Assembly: GCA_025965815.1 (NCBI GenBank)
Contig: JAOPWF010000013.1
Span: 1-11,334, forward strand
Length of the DNA stretch: 11,334 nucleotides
Direction: 5' to 3'
Source: Mycobacterium sp.
GTDB taxonomy: Bacteria > Actinomycetota > Actinomycetes > Mycobacteriales > Mycobacteriaceae
The position numbers and the translations under genes were made by a program. The notes beneath the pieces are model-generated. The model was not told the DNA's origin and searched no databases. It saw nothing but the letters and a program-made list of their open reading frames with translations. Positions 1 to 7,221 of the stretch are shown here, one piece after another. Within the stretch, counting starts at the first letter, position 1. Each line of letters begins with the position of its first letter.

Positions 1-637
<637 letters not shown>

Positions 638-638
638 C

Positions 639-644
639 TAGCGT
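639..644 (+). promoter_or_regulatory. Candidate -10 element of the DUF885 gene (TAGCGT)
   Basis: TAGCGT fits TANNNT and ends 8 bases before ATG 653, where a leaderless start would be expected. The region has no Shine-Dalgarno sequence. The hexamer overlaps the alternative TTG start at 644, which argues against TTG being used. Confidence 0.45.
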
Positions 645-652
645 TGGACCAC

Positions 653-1861
653 ATGGAGTCTGCTGCCCTCATCCGCGAATACCTGCTGCTCGGCCTGCGA
701 TTCGACCGGGTGGAACAGGGATATGTGGATTCGTTCACAGGTGACCCGGCGCTGCGCCACACTGTGGAGTCCGAGCCGGCACCCGACCCCGCCGACCTGG
801 CCAAGCAGGCCGACCGGCTGCTCGCGACGTTGCCGCAGGCGCCCAGAGAAAACGGCTTTGACGACCAGCGGGCGGACTACATCGGCGCACACCTGCGGGC
901 GCTGGCGTGCGCGGGCCGCAAGTTCGCAGGGGAGCAGGTCGGCTTCGTCGACGAGGTCGAGGCGTACTTCGACGTCCAGATCGGCAAGGGCGATCCCGAG
1001 CGCTACCGACAGGCCCACGTGCAACTCGATGAGGCGCTGGGCGGCACCGGGCCGCTGGCTGAGCGGATGGCCGCCCACCGCAGCGCCGAAGAGATCCCGC
1101 CGGAACGGCTGGGGGAGTGTATCGAGGCGTTCTCCAGTGCGCTGCGCGACCGGGTCCGGGCCGAGTACCCGCTGCCCGACACCGAAACGGTGGTCTACGA
1201 GGTGGTGACCGACAAGCCGTGGTCAGGCTTCAACTACTACCTCGGCGACTACCGCTCGACGGTCGCCGTCAATGCCGACCTCAAGCAGCAGATGTCCAAC
1301 CTGCCGCGATTGGTGGCCCACGAGTCCTATCCAGGCCACCACACCGAGCACTGCCGCAAGGAGGCGGGGTTGGTAGAACGCAAAGGGCAGACCGAACAGA
1401 CGATCTTCCTGGTCAACACCCCGCAGTGCCTGATGGCCGAAGGCCTGGCCGACCTCGCGTTGCACGCCGCGATCGGTCCACACTGGGGCGGCTGGGCCCG
1501 CGAGATCTACGCCGACCTGGGCCTTCGCTTCGACGGCGAGCGGTCCGAGGCGATCGCGGCGGCCACGGCGGCGCTCGCCGACGTCCGTCAGGACGCCGCG
1601 CTGATGCTGCACGACGAACACCGTGACGTCGACGACGTGGTGGATTTTCTGCGGCGCTGGTTACTGGTCAACGACAGCCGCGCCCGGCAGATGCTGCGGT
1701 TCCTTTCCTCGCCGCTGTGGCGGGCCTACACCAGCACTTATGTCGAGGGCTACCGGCTGTTGCGGGGCTGGCTGGACGCCCGCCCGGCCGGTGTCAGCCT
1801 GACCGATCGGTTTGGCCGGTTGCTGGATGAGCCGCTGATCCCGTCTGCGCTGCGTGGATAG
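653..1861 (+). CDS. DUF885-family putative zinc metallohydrolase
   Basis: The 402-residue protein appears cytosolic, with no signal peptide or membrane segment. It carries [13 protein letters not shown] at about 221-233. H223, E224, H229 and H230 form the HExxPGHH motif of DUF885 proteins, and MAEGLAD at about 261-267 supplies a likely third metal ligand, E263. The family is thought to be metal-dependent peptidase-like hydrolases; the substrate is unknown and none can be read here. The C-terminal half is helical, with paired acidic and arginine residues. A TTG start at 644 would add three residues, but ATG 653 fits the -10 spacing better. From memory, M. tuberculosis has nothing between coaA and glyA1, so this gene is an insertion or retained ancestral gene relative to that species. 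Its stop codon sits inside the likely glyA promoter. It is complete, with base composition like its neighbours. Confidence 0.85.
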   Translation: MESAALIREYLLLGLRFDRVEQGYVDSFTGDPALRHTVESEPAPDPADLAKQADRLLATLPQAPRENGFDDQRADYIGAHLRALACAGRKFAGEQVGFVDEVEAYFDVQIGKGDPERYRQAHVQLDEALGGTGPLAERMAAHRSAEEIPPERLGECIEAFSSALRDRVRAEYPLPDTETVVYEVVTDKPWSGFNYYLGDYRSTVAVNADLKQQMSNLPRLVAHESYPGHHTEHCRKEAGLVERKGQTEQTIFLVNTPQCLMAEGLADLALHAAIGPHWGGWAREIYADLGLRFDGERSEAIAAATAALADVRQDAALMLHDEHRDVDDVVDFLRRWLLVNDSRARQMLRFLSSPLWRAYTSTYVEGYRLLRGWLDARPAGVSLTDRFGRLLDEPLIPSALRG

Positions 1862-1864
1862 ACT
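1859..1864 (+). promoter_or_regulatory. Candidate -10 element of glyA (TAGACT), overlapping the upstream stop codon
   Basis: TAGACT fits TANNNT. Its TAG is also the stop codon of the DUF885 gene (1859-1861). It ends 7 bases before GTG 1872, the spacing expected for a leaderless transcript starting at or beside that GTG. A GAGG at 1865-1868 is too close to GTG 1872 to be a good Shine-Dalgarno. Confidence 0.5.
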
Positions 1865-1871
1865 GAGGCAC

Positions 1872-3197
1872 GTGACCGCTGCACCTGACGCCCGCCCCGC
1901 GACCGCCGTGATGTCCGCCCCGTTAGCCGAGGTAGACCCCGATATCGCCGATCTGCTGGGCAAGGAGCTCGGCCGTCAGCGCGACACGCTGGAGATGATC
2001 GCCTCGGAGAACTTCGTGCCGCGCTCGGTACTGCAGGCCCAGGGCAGTGTGCTGACCAACAAGTACGCCGAGGGACTGCCCGGCCGGCGCTACTACGGCG
2101 GCTGCGAATACGTCGACGTGGTGGAGAACATCGCGCGTGACCGTGCCAAGGCGTTGTTCGGCGCCGAATTCGCCAATGTGCAGCCGCATTCCGGTGCGCA
2201 GGCGAACGCCGCGGTGCTGGCCGCGTTGATGAGTCCCGGCGAGCGGCTGTTGGGTCTGGACCTCGCCAACGGCGGTCACCTGACGCACGGCATGCGGCTG
2301 AACTTCTCCGGCAAGCTCTACGAGACCGGGTTCTACGGCGTCGATCCGACGAGTCACCTCATCGACATGGACGCGGTGCGCGCCAAGGCCCGCGAGTTCC
2401 GGCCCAAGGTCATCATCGCCGGCTGGTCGGCGTATCCCCGGACCCTGGACTTCGAGGCGTTCCGGTCAATCGCCGACGAAGTCGACGCCGTGCTCTGGGT
2501 GGACATGGCGCATTTCGCCGGCCTGGTCGCCGCCGGTCTGCACCCATCGCCGGTGCCGCACGCCCAGGTGGTCTCCACGACGGTGCACAAGACGCTGGGC
2601 GGCCCCCGGTCCGGTCTGATCCTCGGCAAGCAGGAGTTCGCGAAGGGCATCAACTCCGCGGTGTTCCCGGGTCAGCAGGGCGGCCCGCTGATGCACGTCA
2701 TCGCCGCCAAGGCGACCGCCCTCAAGATCGCCGGGACGCCGGAGTTCGCCGAGCGCCAGCAGCGCACCTTGTCGGGCGCGCGCATCCTCGCCGACCGGCT
2801 GCAGGCCGACGACGTCGCCAAGGCAGGGGTCAGTGTGGTCAGCGGCGGCACCGACGTGCACCTGGTGCTGGTCGATCTGCGCGACTCGCCGCTGGACGGC
2901 AAGGTGGCCGAGGACCTGCTGCACGACGTCGGCATCACCGTCAACCGCAACGCGGTGCCGAACGACCCGCGCCCGCCGATGGTCACGTCTGGACTGCGCA
3001 TCGGCACCCCGGCGCTGGCCACCCGCGGCTTCGGCGACACCGAGTTCAGTGCGGTCGCCGACGTCATCGCCACCGCGCTCGCCCAGGGGTCGGCCACGGA
3101 CGTCACCGCGCTGCGCGAGCGGGCGACCCGACTGGCCCGCGAGTTTCCGCTGTACGACGGCCTGGAGGACTGGGAACTGGTCGGCCGCAACGGGTAG
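1872..3197 (+). CDS. glyA: Serine hydroxymethyltransferase
   Basis: This PLP enzyme interconverts serine and glycine, passing a one-carbon unit to tetrahydrofolate for purine, thymidylate and methionine synthesis. Counting from the conserved [11 protein letters not shown] methionine at 1911, the family landmarks are [10 protein letters not shown] (28-37), [15 protein letters not shown] (50-64), [13 protein letters not shown] (197-209), the PLP-lysine segment [12 protein letters not shown] with K227, and FPGQQGGP. The C-terminal region includes [12 protein letters not shown] and [14 protein letters not shown]. Length from 1911 is 428 residues, close to the 426 I recall for M. tuberculosis GlyA1. 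I chose GTG 1872, which adds 13 residues, because a TANNNT hexamer lies 7 bases upstream and no ribosome-binding site precedes 1911. A GTG at 1854 is also in frame but lies upstream of that -10. Function is certain; the start is not. Confidence 0.95.
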   Translation: MTAAPDARPATAVMSAPLAEVDPDIADLLGKELGRQRDTLEMIASENFVPRSVLQAQGSVLTNKYAEGLPGRRYYGGCEYVDVVENIARDRAKALFGAEFANVQPHSGAQANAAVLAALMSPGERLLGLDLANGGHLTHGMRLNFSGKLYETGFYGVDPTSHLIDMDAVRAKAREFRPKVIIAGWSAYPRTLDFEAFRSIADEVDAVLWVDMAHFAGLVAAGLHPSPVPHAQVVSTTVHKTLGGPRSGLILGKQEFAKGINSAVFPGQQGGPLMHVIAAKATALKIAGTPEFAERQQRTLSGARILADRLQADDVAKAGVSVVSGGTDVHLVLVDLRDSPLDGKVAEDLLHDVGITVNRNAVPNDPRPPMVTSGLRIGTPALATRGFGDTEFSAVADVIATALAQGSATDVTALRERATRLAREFPLYDGLEDWELVGRNG

Positions 3198-3227
3198 CGA
3201 GCCCTCTCGGCACCCCGAAATAGCGGA

Positions 3228-3268
3228 TTTCATGAAACGTGTGAATCTGGGTTACATTTACTTTCATG
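3228..3268. promoter_or_regulatory. Inverted-repeat candidate operator over the desA2 promoter
   Basis: TTTCATGAAA at 3228-3237 is a perfect 10-base palindrome. Its right part CATGAAA (3231-3237) is also repeated as the exact inverse TTTCATG at 3262-3268, across the desA2 start codon. The arms are 31 bases apart, about three helical turns, and flank the -10 hexamer. The first palindrome covers the -35 position and the second arm covers the transcription and translation start, a typical repressor arrangement. MadR is known to repress desA1 and desA2 in mycobacteria. I cannot confirm from memory that this is its exact motif. Confidence 0.45.
3253..3258 (+). promoter_or_regulatory. Candidate -10 element of desA2 (TACATT)
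   Basis: TACATT fits TANNNT and ends 7 bases before ATG 3266. It lies in a locally AT-rich stretch unlike the surrounding GC-rich DNA. There is no Shine-Dalgarno before the ATG, so a leaderless message is likely. It lies between the two arms of the inverted repeat at 3228-3268. Confidence 0.55.
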
Positions 3269-4093
3269 GCACAGAAGACTGTTCCTAACGAGCTCATTCT
3301 CGAACTCGAGCCAGTCGTGGCACGCAATCTCGAACGGCATCTCGAGACCGAGGACCCCTGGTTCGCGCACGAGTACGTGCCCTTCGACCAGGGTGAGAAC
3401 TTCGCCTTCCTGGGCGGGCACGATTGGGATTCTTCGCAGGTGACGCTGCCCAAGCACGTCACCGACGCCCTGGAGATTCTGCTGATCACCAAGGACAACC
3501 TCGCCGGCTACCACCGCGAGATCGTCGTGCACTTCATCCTGGAGGTGAAGTGGGGCCGCTGGATCGGCCGGTGGACAGCCGAGGAGCATCTGCACGCCAT
3601 CGCGCTGCGTAACTACCTGGTGGTGACCCGCGAGATCGATCCGGCCGCCAACGAGGACGTCCGCGTCGAACACGTGATGAAGGGCTACCGCGCCGACCGG
3701 TACACCCAGGTCGAGACGCTGGTGTTCATGGCGTTCTTCGAGCGGGCACACGCGGTCTTCTGCCGCAACCTGGCGGCCCACATCGACGAGCCGGTGCTGC
3801 GCGAACTGATCGAGCGAATCGCGAAGGACGAAGAGCGGCATGAGGAGTTCTTCGCCAACCTCGTACAGCACTGCCTGGGTTACACGCACGATCAGACCGT
3901 TGCGGCAATCTCCCGCCGCGCGGCGGAACTGGGCGTCGTCGGCGGTGACATCGACGCCTACAAGGACAAGGTCCAGGTGGTCGCCGACGCGGGCATCTTC
4001 GGTCCCGCGGATCTGCGCAAGGTGATCGCCCACCGTATCTCCGGATGGGGTCTGTCCGACAGTTCTGAACTGCGCGAGTACGCCACCGCTTGA
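3266..4093 (+). CDS. desA2: Acyl-[ACP] desaturase DesA2
   Basis: This soluble diiron-type acyl-ACP desaturase homologue has 275 residues, the same length as M. tuberculosis DesA2 (Rv1094) as I recall it, and sits in the same place after glyA. DesA proteins are implicated in introducing double bases into fatty-acyl chains feeding mycolic acid synthesis. Metal-site motifs are visible: E70 and E93 in helices, WTAEEHLH with E107xxH110, E160 in VFMAFFER, and KDEERHEEFF with E189xxH192. Two ExxH motifs with separate glutamates match the ferritin-like four-helix bundle. The segment YVPFDQGENFAFLGG (37-51) is typical of the mycobacterial DesA group. Structural work on M. tuberculosis DesA2 questioned whether it is a classical stearoyl-ACP desaturase, so the exact substrate is open. 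The gene has its own promoter with a likely operator and a hairpin after the stop. Confidence 0.93.
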   Translation: MAQKTVPNELILELEPVVARNLERHLETEDPWFAHEYVPFDQGENFAFLGGHDWDSSQVTLPKHVTDALEILLITKDNLAGYHREIVVHFILEVKWGRWIGRWTAEEHLHAIALRNYLVVTREIDPAANEDVRVEHVMKGYRADRYTQVETLVFMAFFERAHAVFCRNLAAHIDEPVLRELIERIAKDEERHEEFFANLVQHCLGYTHDQTVAAISRRAAELGVVGGDIDAYKDKVQVVADAGIFGPADLRKVIAHRISGWGLSDSSELREYATA

Positions 4094-4096
4094 GGA

Positions 4097-4127
4097 CGCG
4101 GCGCGCCTGCCCGGCGCGTACGCCGCG
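4097..4127 (+). terminator. GC-rich hairpin after desA2, possible terminator without a U tract
   Basis: Four bases after the desA2 stop, CGCGCC (4102-4107) pairs with GGCGCG (4113-4118) across a 5-base loop. An outer CGCGG (4097-4101) pairs with CCGCG (4123-4127), leaving a 4-base bulge on one side. No T run follows, as is common for proposed mycobacterial terminators. It separates desA2 from the phoAT-phoH2 promoter. The structure is clear; termination is inferred. Confidence 0.4.
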
Positions 4128-4184
4128 ACGAGGGTAGCGTCGCTTTCGATGGCTAGCGACATGCTCTGCTATCCGGGCGGTACC

Positions 4185-4190
4185 TATCGT
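4185..4190 (+). promoter_or_regulatory. Candidate -10 element of phoAT-phoH2 (TATCGT)
   Basis: TATCGT fits TANNNT and ends 4 bases before ATG 4195. This is slightly tighter than the 6-8 bases seen at other starts in the window. A transcript starting near 4195 would begin at or close to the small upstream ORF and contain both cistrons. Confidence 0.45.
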
Positions 4191-4194
4191 TGCG

Positions 4195-4287
4195 ATGACG
4201 GAGGGCCGGTCCCGGTCCTGGTGCCGCAGTGTCCGCCGAGATGTTCGTGCGGGGCCGCGCGGGCTCGAGGAGCGCTTACGTGACTGA
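4195..4287 (+). CDS. phoAT: Small upstream ORF overlapping phoH2, likely PhoAT antitoxin or leader peptide
   Basis: This 30-residue ORF begins [20 protein letters not shown] and ends in LRD. It is rich in arginine (9 of 30) with 5 acidic residues, and has no signal or membrane segment. Its TGA (4285-4287) overlaps the phoH2 start GTG (4280-4282), so the two genes share 8 bases in different frames and are probably translationally coupled. The phoH2 Shine-Dalgarno lies inside this ORF. Published work on mycobacterial PhoH2 describes a short upstream gene, phoAT, that overlaps phoH2 and relieves its growth inhibition. Position and overlap fit that description; I cannot verify sequence identity. 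A TATCGT hexamer just upstream suggests leaderless translation from this ATG. It contains a rare TTA leucine codon at 4276-4278. It could instead be a non-functional leader used only for coupling. Confidence 0.6.
   Translation: MTEGRSRSWCRSVRRDVRAGPRGLEERLRD
4267..4272 (+). promoter_or_regulatory. Shine-Dalgarno GAGGAG that sets the phoH2 start
   Basis: GAGGAG lies 7 bases before GTG 4280, inside the upstream ORF. It is the strongest ribosome-binding site in the region and supports GTG 4280 over the in-frame GTG 4229 and ATG 4241, neither of which has a comparable site. Ribosomes finishing the upstream ORF would arrive on top of it. Confidence 0.7.
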
Positions 4288-5611
4288 TTCGCCGTCGGTT
4301 TCGCAGGACACCGTCAGGACCTACGTGCTGGACACGTCGGTTCTGTTGTCCGACCCCTGGGCGTGTACCCGATTCGCCGAACACGACGTGGTGGTGCCAC
4401 TTGTTGTGATCAGCGAACTGGAGGCCAAGCGCCACCACCATGAACTGGGCTGGTTCGCCCGGCAAGCGCTCCGCATGTTCGACGATCTCCGGCTCGAGCA
4501 CGGCCGGCTGGATCTGCCCATTCCCGTTGGGACACAAGGCGGTCACATACACGTCGAGCTCAATCACAGCGATCCCACAGTTCTGCCCGCGGGCTTCCGC
4601 ACCGACAGCAATGACTCGCGGATACTGACCTGCGCGGCGAACCTCGCCGCCGAAGGCAAACAGGTCACGTTGGTGAGCAAGGACATTCCGCTGCGCGTGA
4701 AGGCCGGCGCGGTCGGGCTGCCGGCCGACGAGTACCACGCCCAGGACGTCATCACCTCCGGCTGGACCGGGATGGCCGAGGTCGACACCGCCGCCGAGGA
4801 CATCGACGCGCTGTTCGCCGACGGTGAGATCGACCTGGAAGCCGCGCGGAACCTGCCGTGCCACACCGGCATCCGGCTCCTGGGCGGCAGCTCGCACGCG
4901 CTCGGCCGGGTCAACGCCGACAAGCGTGTGCAGCTGGTCCGCGGCGACCGGGAGGTCTTCGGGCTCCGTGGCCGCTCGGCCGAGCAGCGGGTCGCGCTCG
5001 ACCTACTGCTCGACGAGAGCGTGGGCATCGTCTCGCTTGGTGGCAAGGCCGGCACGGGAAAATCGGCGCTGGCGCTTTGTGCGGGCCTGGAGGCCGTGCT
5101 GGAACGGCGGACCCAGCGCAAGGTCGTGGTGTTCCGGCCGCTGTACGCCGTCGGCGGCCAGGAGCTGGGCTACCTGCCGGGCAGCGAGAGCGAGAAGATG
5201 GGCCCCTGGGCGCAGGCCGTCTTCGACACCCTGGAGGGGCTGGCCAGCCCCGCGGTACTCGAGGAGGTGCTGGCCCGCGGCATGCTCGAGGTGCTGCCGC
5301 TGACCCACATCAGGGGCCGCTCACTGCACGACTCGTTCGTCATCGTCGACGAGGCGCAGTCGCTGGAACGCAACGTGCTGCTGACCGTGCTGTCCCGGTT
5401 GGGCGCCGGCTCGCGGGTGGTGCTCACCCATGACGTCGCCCAGCGCGACAACCTGCGGGTGGGCAGGCACGACGGCGTCGCCGCGGTGATCGAGAAGCTC
5501 AAGGGCCACCCGTTGTTCGCCCACATCACCCTGCTGCGCAGCGAGCGCTCGCCGATCGCGGCGCTGGTCACCGAGATGCTGGAGGAGTTCAGCCCCGGCG
5601 CGCTGCCCTGA
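4280..5611 (+). CDS. phoH2: PhoH2: PIN-domain RNase fused to PhoH ATPase/RNA helicase
   Basis: The 443-residue cytosolic protein has two domains. The N-terminal PIN nuclease (about 14-150) shows VLDTSVLL with D18, VISELEAK with E46, TDSNDSRIL with D112 and [11 protein letters not shown] with D135, the expected set of metal-binding acids. The C-terminal PhoH domain (about 225-440) has Walker [10 protein letters not shown] (254-262, K261) and Walker [11 protein letters not shown] (D357, E358). Also present are TGYLPG-like [14 protein letters not shown] and a late RxERSPIA-type arginine segment at 420-427. Length and sequence match M. tuberculosis PhoH2 (Rv1095), reported as a sequence-specific RNase with ATP-dependent RNA unwinding. 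All catalytic residues appear intact, so it should be active. The first 13 residues vary between species. It follows the coupled small ORF at 4195. GTG 4280 is chosen because of the GAGGAG 7 bases upstream. Confidence 0.95.
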   Translation: MTDSPSVSQDTVRTYVLDTSVLLSDPWACTRFAEHDVVVPLVVISELEAKRHHHELGWFARQALRMFDDLRLEHGRLDLPIPVGTQGGHIHVELNHSDPTVLPAGFRTDSNDSRILTCAANLAAEGKQVTLVSKDIPLRVKAGAVGLPADEYHAQDVITSGWTGMAEVDTAAEDIDALFADGEIDLEAARNLPCHTGIRLLGGSSHALGRVNADKRVQLVRGDREVFGLRGRSAEQRVALDLLLDESVGIVSLGGKAGTGKSALALCAGLEAVLERRTQRKVVVFRPLYAVGGQELGYLPGSESEKMGPWAQAVFDTLEGLASPAVLEEVLARGMLEVLPLTHIRGRSLHDSFVIVDEAQSLERNVLLTVLSRLGAGSRVVLTHDVAQRDNLRVGRHDGVAAVIEKLKGHPLFAHITLLRSERSPIAALVTEMLEEFSPGALP

Positions 5612-5673
5612 GCGTCGCCGCGGTTCACACTCGACGTCGCGGGTGCTTTCCGGTCGTTCCCAGCCCGGGCCGG

Positions 5674-5679
5674 TAAGCT
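5674..5679 (+). promoter_or_regulatory. Candidate -10 element of the deacetylase gene (TAAGCT)
   Basis: TAAGCT fits TANNNT and ends exactly 6 bases before GTG 5686, so +1 would be the G of the start codon. This is the cleanest leaderless arrangement in the window. The preceding 74-base gap after phoH2 shows no Shine-Dalgarno near the GTG. Confidence 0.55.
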
Positions 5680-5685
5680 TCCCGC

Positions 5686-6567
5686 GTGCCACGACGATCA
5701 GACAGCCCGTCCTGGCCGTATTGGCGGACCGTGCTCGGCGCCAGCGCGGCGGCTGTGGTGTTGGTGGTCGGTGGACTCACCGGCCACGTGAAGCTGGCCA
5801 GCGCCGACGACGTCGACTGCGCCAAGGTGAAGTGTGTGGCCTTGACCTTCGACGACGGGCCCAGCCCATACACCGACCGGCTGCTGCAGATCTTGAACGA
5901 CAACGACGCCAAGTCGACGTTCTTCCTGATCGGCAACAAGGTCACGGCCAACCCGGCGGGTGCCAGGCGGATCGGCGACGCGGGTATGGAGGTCGGCAAC
6001 CACACCTGGGAACACCCCAACATGACGACGATCCCGCCGGAGGACATCCCGAGCCAGCTGTCCAAGGCCAACGACGCGATCAGCGGCGCGACCGGCCACA
6101 CCCCAACGCTGTTCCGCGCCCCCGGCGGCCTGATCAACGACGCCGTGCTTGCGGCTGCCAAACAGCAGGGCCTGGCCGAAATCAACTGGGACGTCATCCC
6201 ATTCGACTGGATCAACGACTCCAACACTGCGGCAACGACATACATGCTCAAGACCCAGATCAAGCCCGGCTCGGTGGTGCTGTTCCACGATACCTACTCC
6301 AGCACAGTCGACGTGGTCTACCAGTTCATCCCGGTACTCAAGGCCAATGGCTACCACCTGGTGACGGTCAGCCAGCTGCTCGGGCCGCGTGCGCCCGGCA
6401 CCAGCTACGGCAGTCGCGACAACAGTGCGCCGGTCAACGACATCACCGACATCCCGTTAGCGGAAATCCCGACGCTGCCGGCCACACCGTCGCCCAAGCC
6501 GATGCCGAACTTGCCGATCACCGACATCCCGAATCAGAACTCCGGCGGACCCAACAACGGGGCCTAG
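5686..6567 (+). CDS. Exported polysaccharide deacetylase (NodB/CE4 family)
   Basis: This 293-residue protein has a basic N-terminus, a hydrophobic segment at about 16-32 and an ASADD region that could be a signal-peptidase site or a membrane anchor. The catalytic domain (about 48-232) holds the CE4 motifs: TFDDGP (54-59; D56 base, D57 metal ligand), HTWEHP (H106 and H110 metal ligands), RAPGG (144-148), WDVIPFDW (168-175) and LFHDTY with H201. CE4 enzymes remove N-acetyl groups from cell-wall sugars. The M. tuberculosis orthologue Rv1096 has been reported to deacetylate peptidoglycan and raise lysozyme resistance, so a wall role outside the membrane is likely. A tail from 235 is rich in proline, asparagine and serine and contains ITDIP twice; it may span or bind the wall. 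GTG 5686 is supported by TAAGCT 6 bases upstream. All active-site residues are intact. Confidence 0.93.
   Translation: MPRRSDSPSWPYWRTVLGASAAAVVLVVGGLTGHVKLASADDVDCAKVKCVALTFDDGPSPYTDRLLQILNDNDAKSTFFLIGNKVTANPAGARRIGDAGMEVGNHTWEHPNMTTIPPEDIPSQLSKANDAISGATGHTPTLFRAPGGLINDAVLAAAKQQGLAEINWDVIPFDWINDSNTAATTYMLKTQIKPGSVVLFHDTYSSTVDVVYQFIPVLKANGYHLVTVSQLLGPRAPGTSYGSRDNSAPVNDITDIPLAEIPTLPATPSPKPMPNLPITDIPNQNSGGPNNGA
6442..6531 (+). repeat. Two copies of a 15-base direct repeat in the deacetylase tail
   Basis: The 15 bases ATCACCGACATCCCG occur at 6442-6456 and again at 6517-6531, 75 bases apart and in the same frame. Both encode ITDIP in the low-complexity C-terminal tail. The match is exact at DNA level, suggesting a short internal duplication. 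An unequal repeat copy number between strains is possible. Confidence 0.6.
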
Positions 6568-6775
6568 GGCCTGACCCCGGGCAACGTCGCCGCCAGCCCT
6601 GGAAGAACTCCAGCACACCGTCGGGTCCCTGGTAGGCGGCCCCGTCGATCTCCAACACACCGTCCGGCGCGAAGAGCTGGGCCAGTTGGCGGGTCTGACC
6701 CGAGTCGGCCAGAAACTGATAGGTGGCCAACAGGTGCGCGACCCCGACCCTGGTGCGCAGTTCGTCGTTGTCCAC
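6518..6775 (-). pseudogene. 3'-truncated NTF2/SnoaL-like gene
   Basis: From GTG 6775 the reverse strand reads DNDELRTRVGVAHLLATYQF, then LFAPDGVLEIDGAAYQGPDGVLEFFQGW, the first helix and early strands of an NTF2/SnoaL-like domain (about 60 residues). After residue 61 the reading turns into an arginine-, cysteine- and serine-rich sequence unlike the family and runs 50 bases into the convergent deacetylase gene. One added base in the GGG run at 6597-6599 would instead continue as GLAATLPGVRP and stop at 6564-6566. That looks more family-like but is still far short of the usual 120-150 residues. The gene is therefore probably a decayed remnant with a frameshift and a lost 3' half. Its start is 2 bases after the stop of the intact NTF2-like gene. 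GGGAG at 6783-6787 (reverse strand) is a good ribosome-binding site, so it may still be translated. Confidence 0.55.
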
Positions 6776-6777
6776 CG

Positions 6778-7218
6778 TCAGTCTCCCGTCGTGGCCTCGG
6801 TGACGCCGGACTCGTCGAAGTAGTTGGTGACGGCGGTGATCAGGCCGTAGGCATCGAACGTGAACCGGATGACGAGGTCCACGTCCGCCCCATCGCGAGA
6901 GTCGCGGCTTATCGACAGGGTGGCGACGGCGACGGCCTCATTGCCGACCGTGATCACCCGGGCCGGGCGGATATCCATCGCGAACCCGAGCTGCGAAGAA
7001 TTGCGGAAGAAGGTCAGTGCCGTATCCCTGCTGGTGGCAACGACATTGCCTGCGGGGTCCTCCACCCGCGCATCTTCGGCCAGGAACGCGGCCCTGGCGT
7101 CGACGTCGCGGGACGCGTAGGTGGCCACGTAGCCGCGCACCACGCGGTCCATGTGGTCGCGGGTCACCTTCCCCGGAACGCCGGCCGCAACCATGCGCAT
7201 CAGGTCGACGATTTTCAT
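6778..7218 (-). CDS. NTF2/SnoaL-like domain protein, function unknown
   Basis: The 146-residue protein has the pattern of the NTF2-like (SnoaL / ketosteroid-isomerase-like) fold. An N-terminal helical part holds RGYVATYASRDVDARAAFL. Then come EDARVEDPAG (49-58) and a strand-rich half with PARVITVGNEAVAVATLSIS and DLVIRFTFDAYGLITAVTNYF near the C-terminus. Members range from isomerases and epoxide hydrolases to non-catalytic binding proteins, so neither reaction nor ligand can be assigned. There is no signal peptide. The ATG is 3 bases after the fum stop, with only a weak upstream purine stretch, so translation is probably coupled to fum. From memory, M. tuberculosis has an unrelated glycine/proline-rich membrane protein (Rv1097c) at this place. 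A steroid or lipid role would be speculation. Confidence 0.82.
   Translation of the reverse strand: MKIVDLMRMVAAGVPGKVTRDHMDRVVRGYVATYASRDVDARAAFLAEDARVEDPAGNVVATSRDTALTFFRNSSQLGFAMDIRPARVITVGNEAVAVATLSISRDSRDGADVDLVIRFTFDAYGLITAVTNYFDESGVTEATTGD
6783..6787 (-). promoter_or_regulatory. Shine-Dalgarno GGGAG for the truncated NTF2-like gene
   Basis: On the reverse strand GGGAG lies 7 bases before GTG 6775, inside the last codons of the upstream NTF2-like gene. It selects this GTG and indicates that the two reading frames were once co-translated in an operon. Confidence 0.5.
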
Positions 7219-7221
7219 CGT

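Noticed and set aside
644..652. TTG start three codons upstream of the DUF885 ATG
   Set aside because: The TTG overlaps the TAGCGT -10 candidate and has no ribosome-binding site; ATG 653 fits better.
3207..3218. TCGG-CACC-CCGA hairpin after glyA as a terminator
   Set aside because: Only a 4-base stem without a T tract; too weak to call in GC-rich DNA.
2466..3233. 255-codon reverse open frame over glyA
   Set aside because: Shadow of glyA; the + strand frame contains the full set of SHMT motifs.
3230..4162. 310-codon reverse open frame covering desA2
   Set aside because: Antisense shadow of desA2; valine/aspartate/glycine-rich composition typical of complement reading, no motif, no promoter or ribosome-binding site.
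4229..4279. Upstream in-frame GTG/ATG starts (4229, 4241) for phoH2
   Set aside because: GAGGAG 7 bases before GTG 4280 is a much better start signal, and the extension would add residues not seen in the family as I remember it.
6566..6600. AGGGC...GCCCT pairing after the deacetylase stop as a terminator
   Set aside because: A 5-base stem with a 25-base loop is expected by chance at this base composition.
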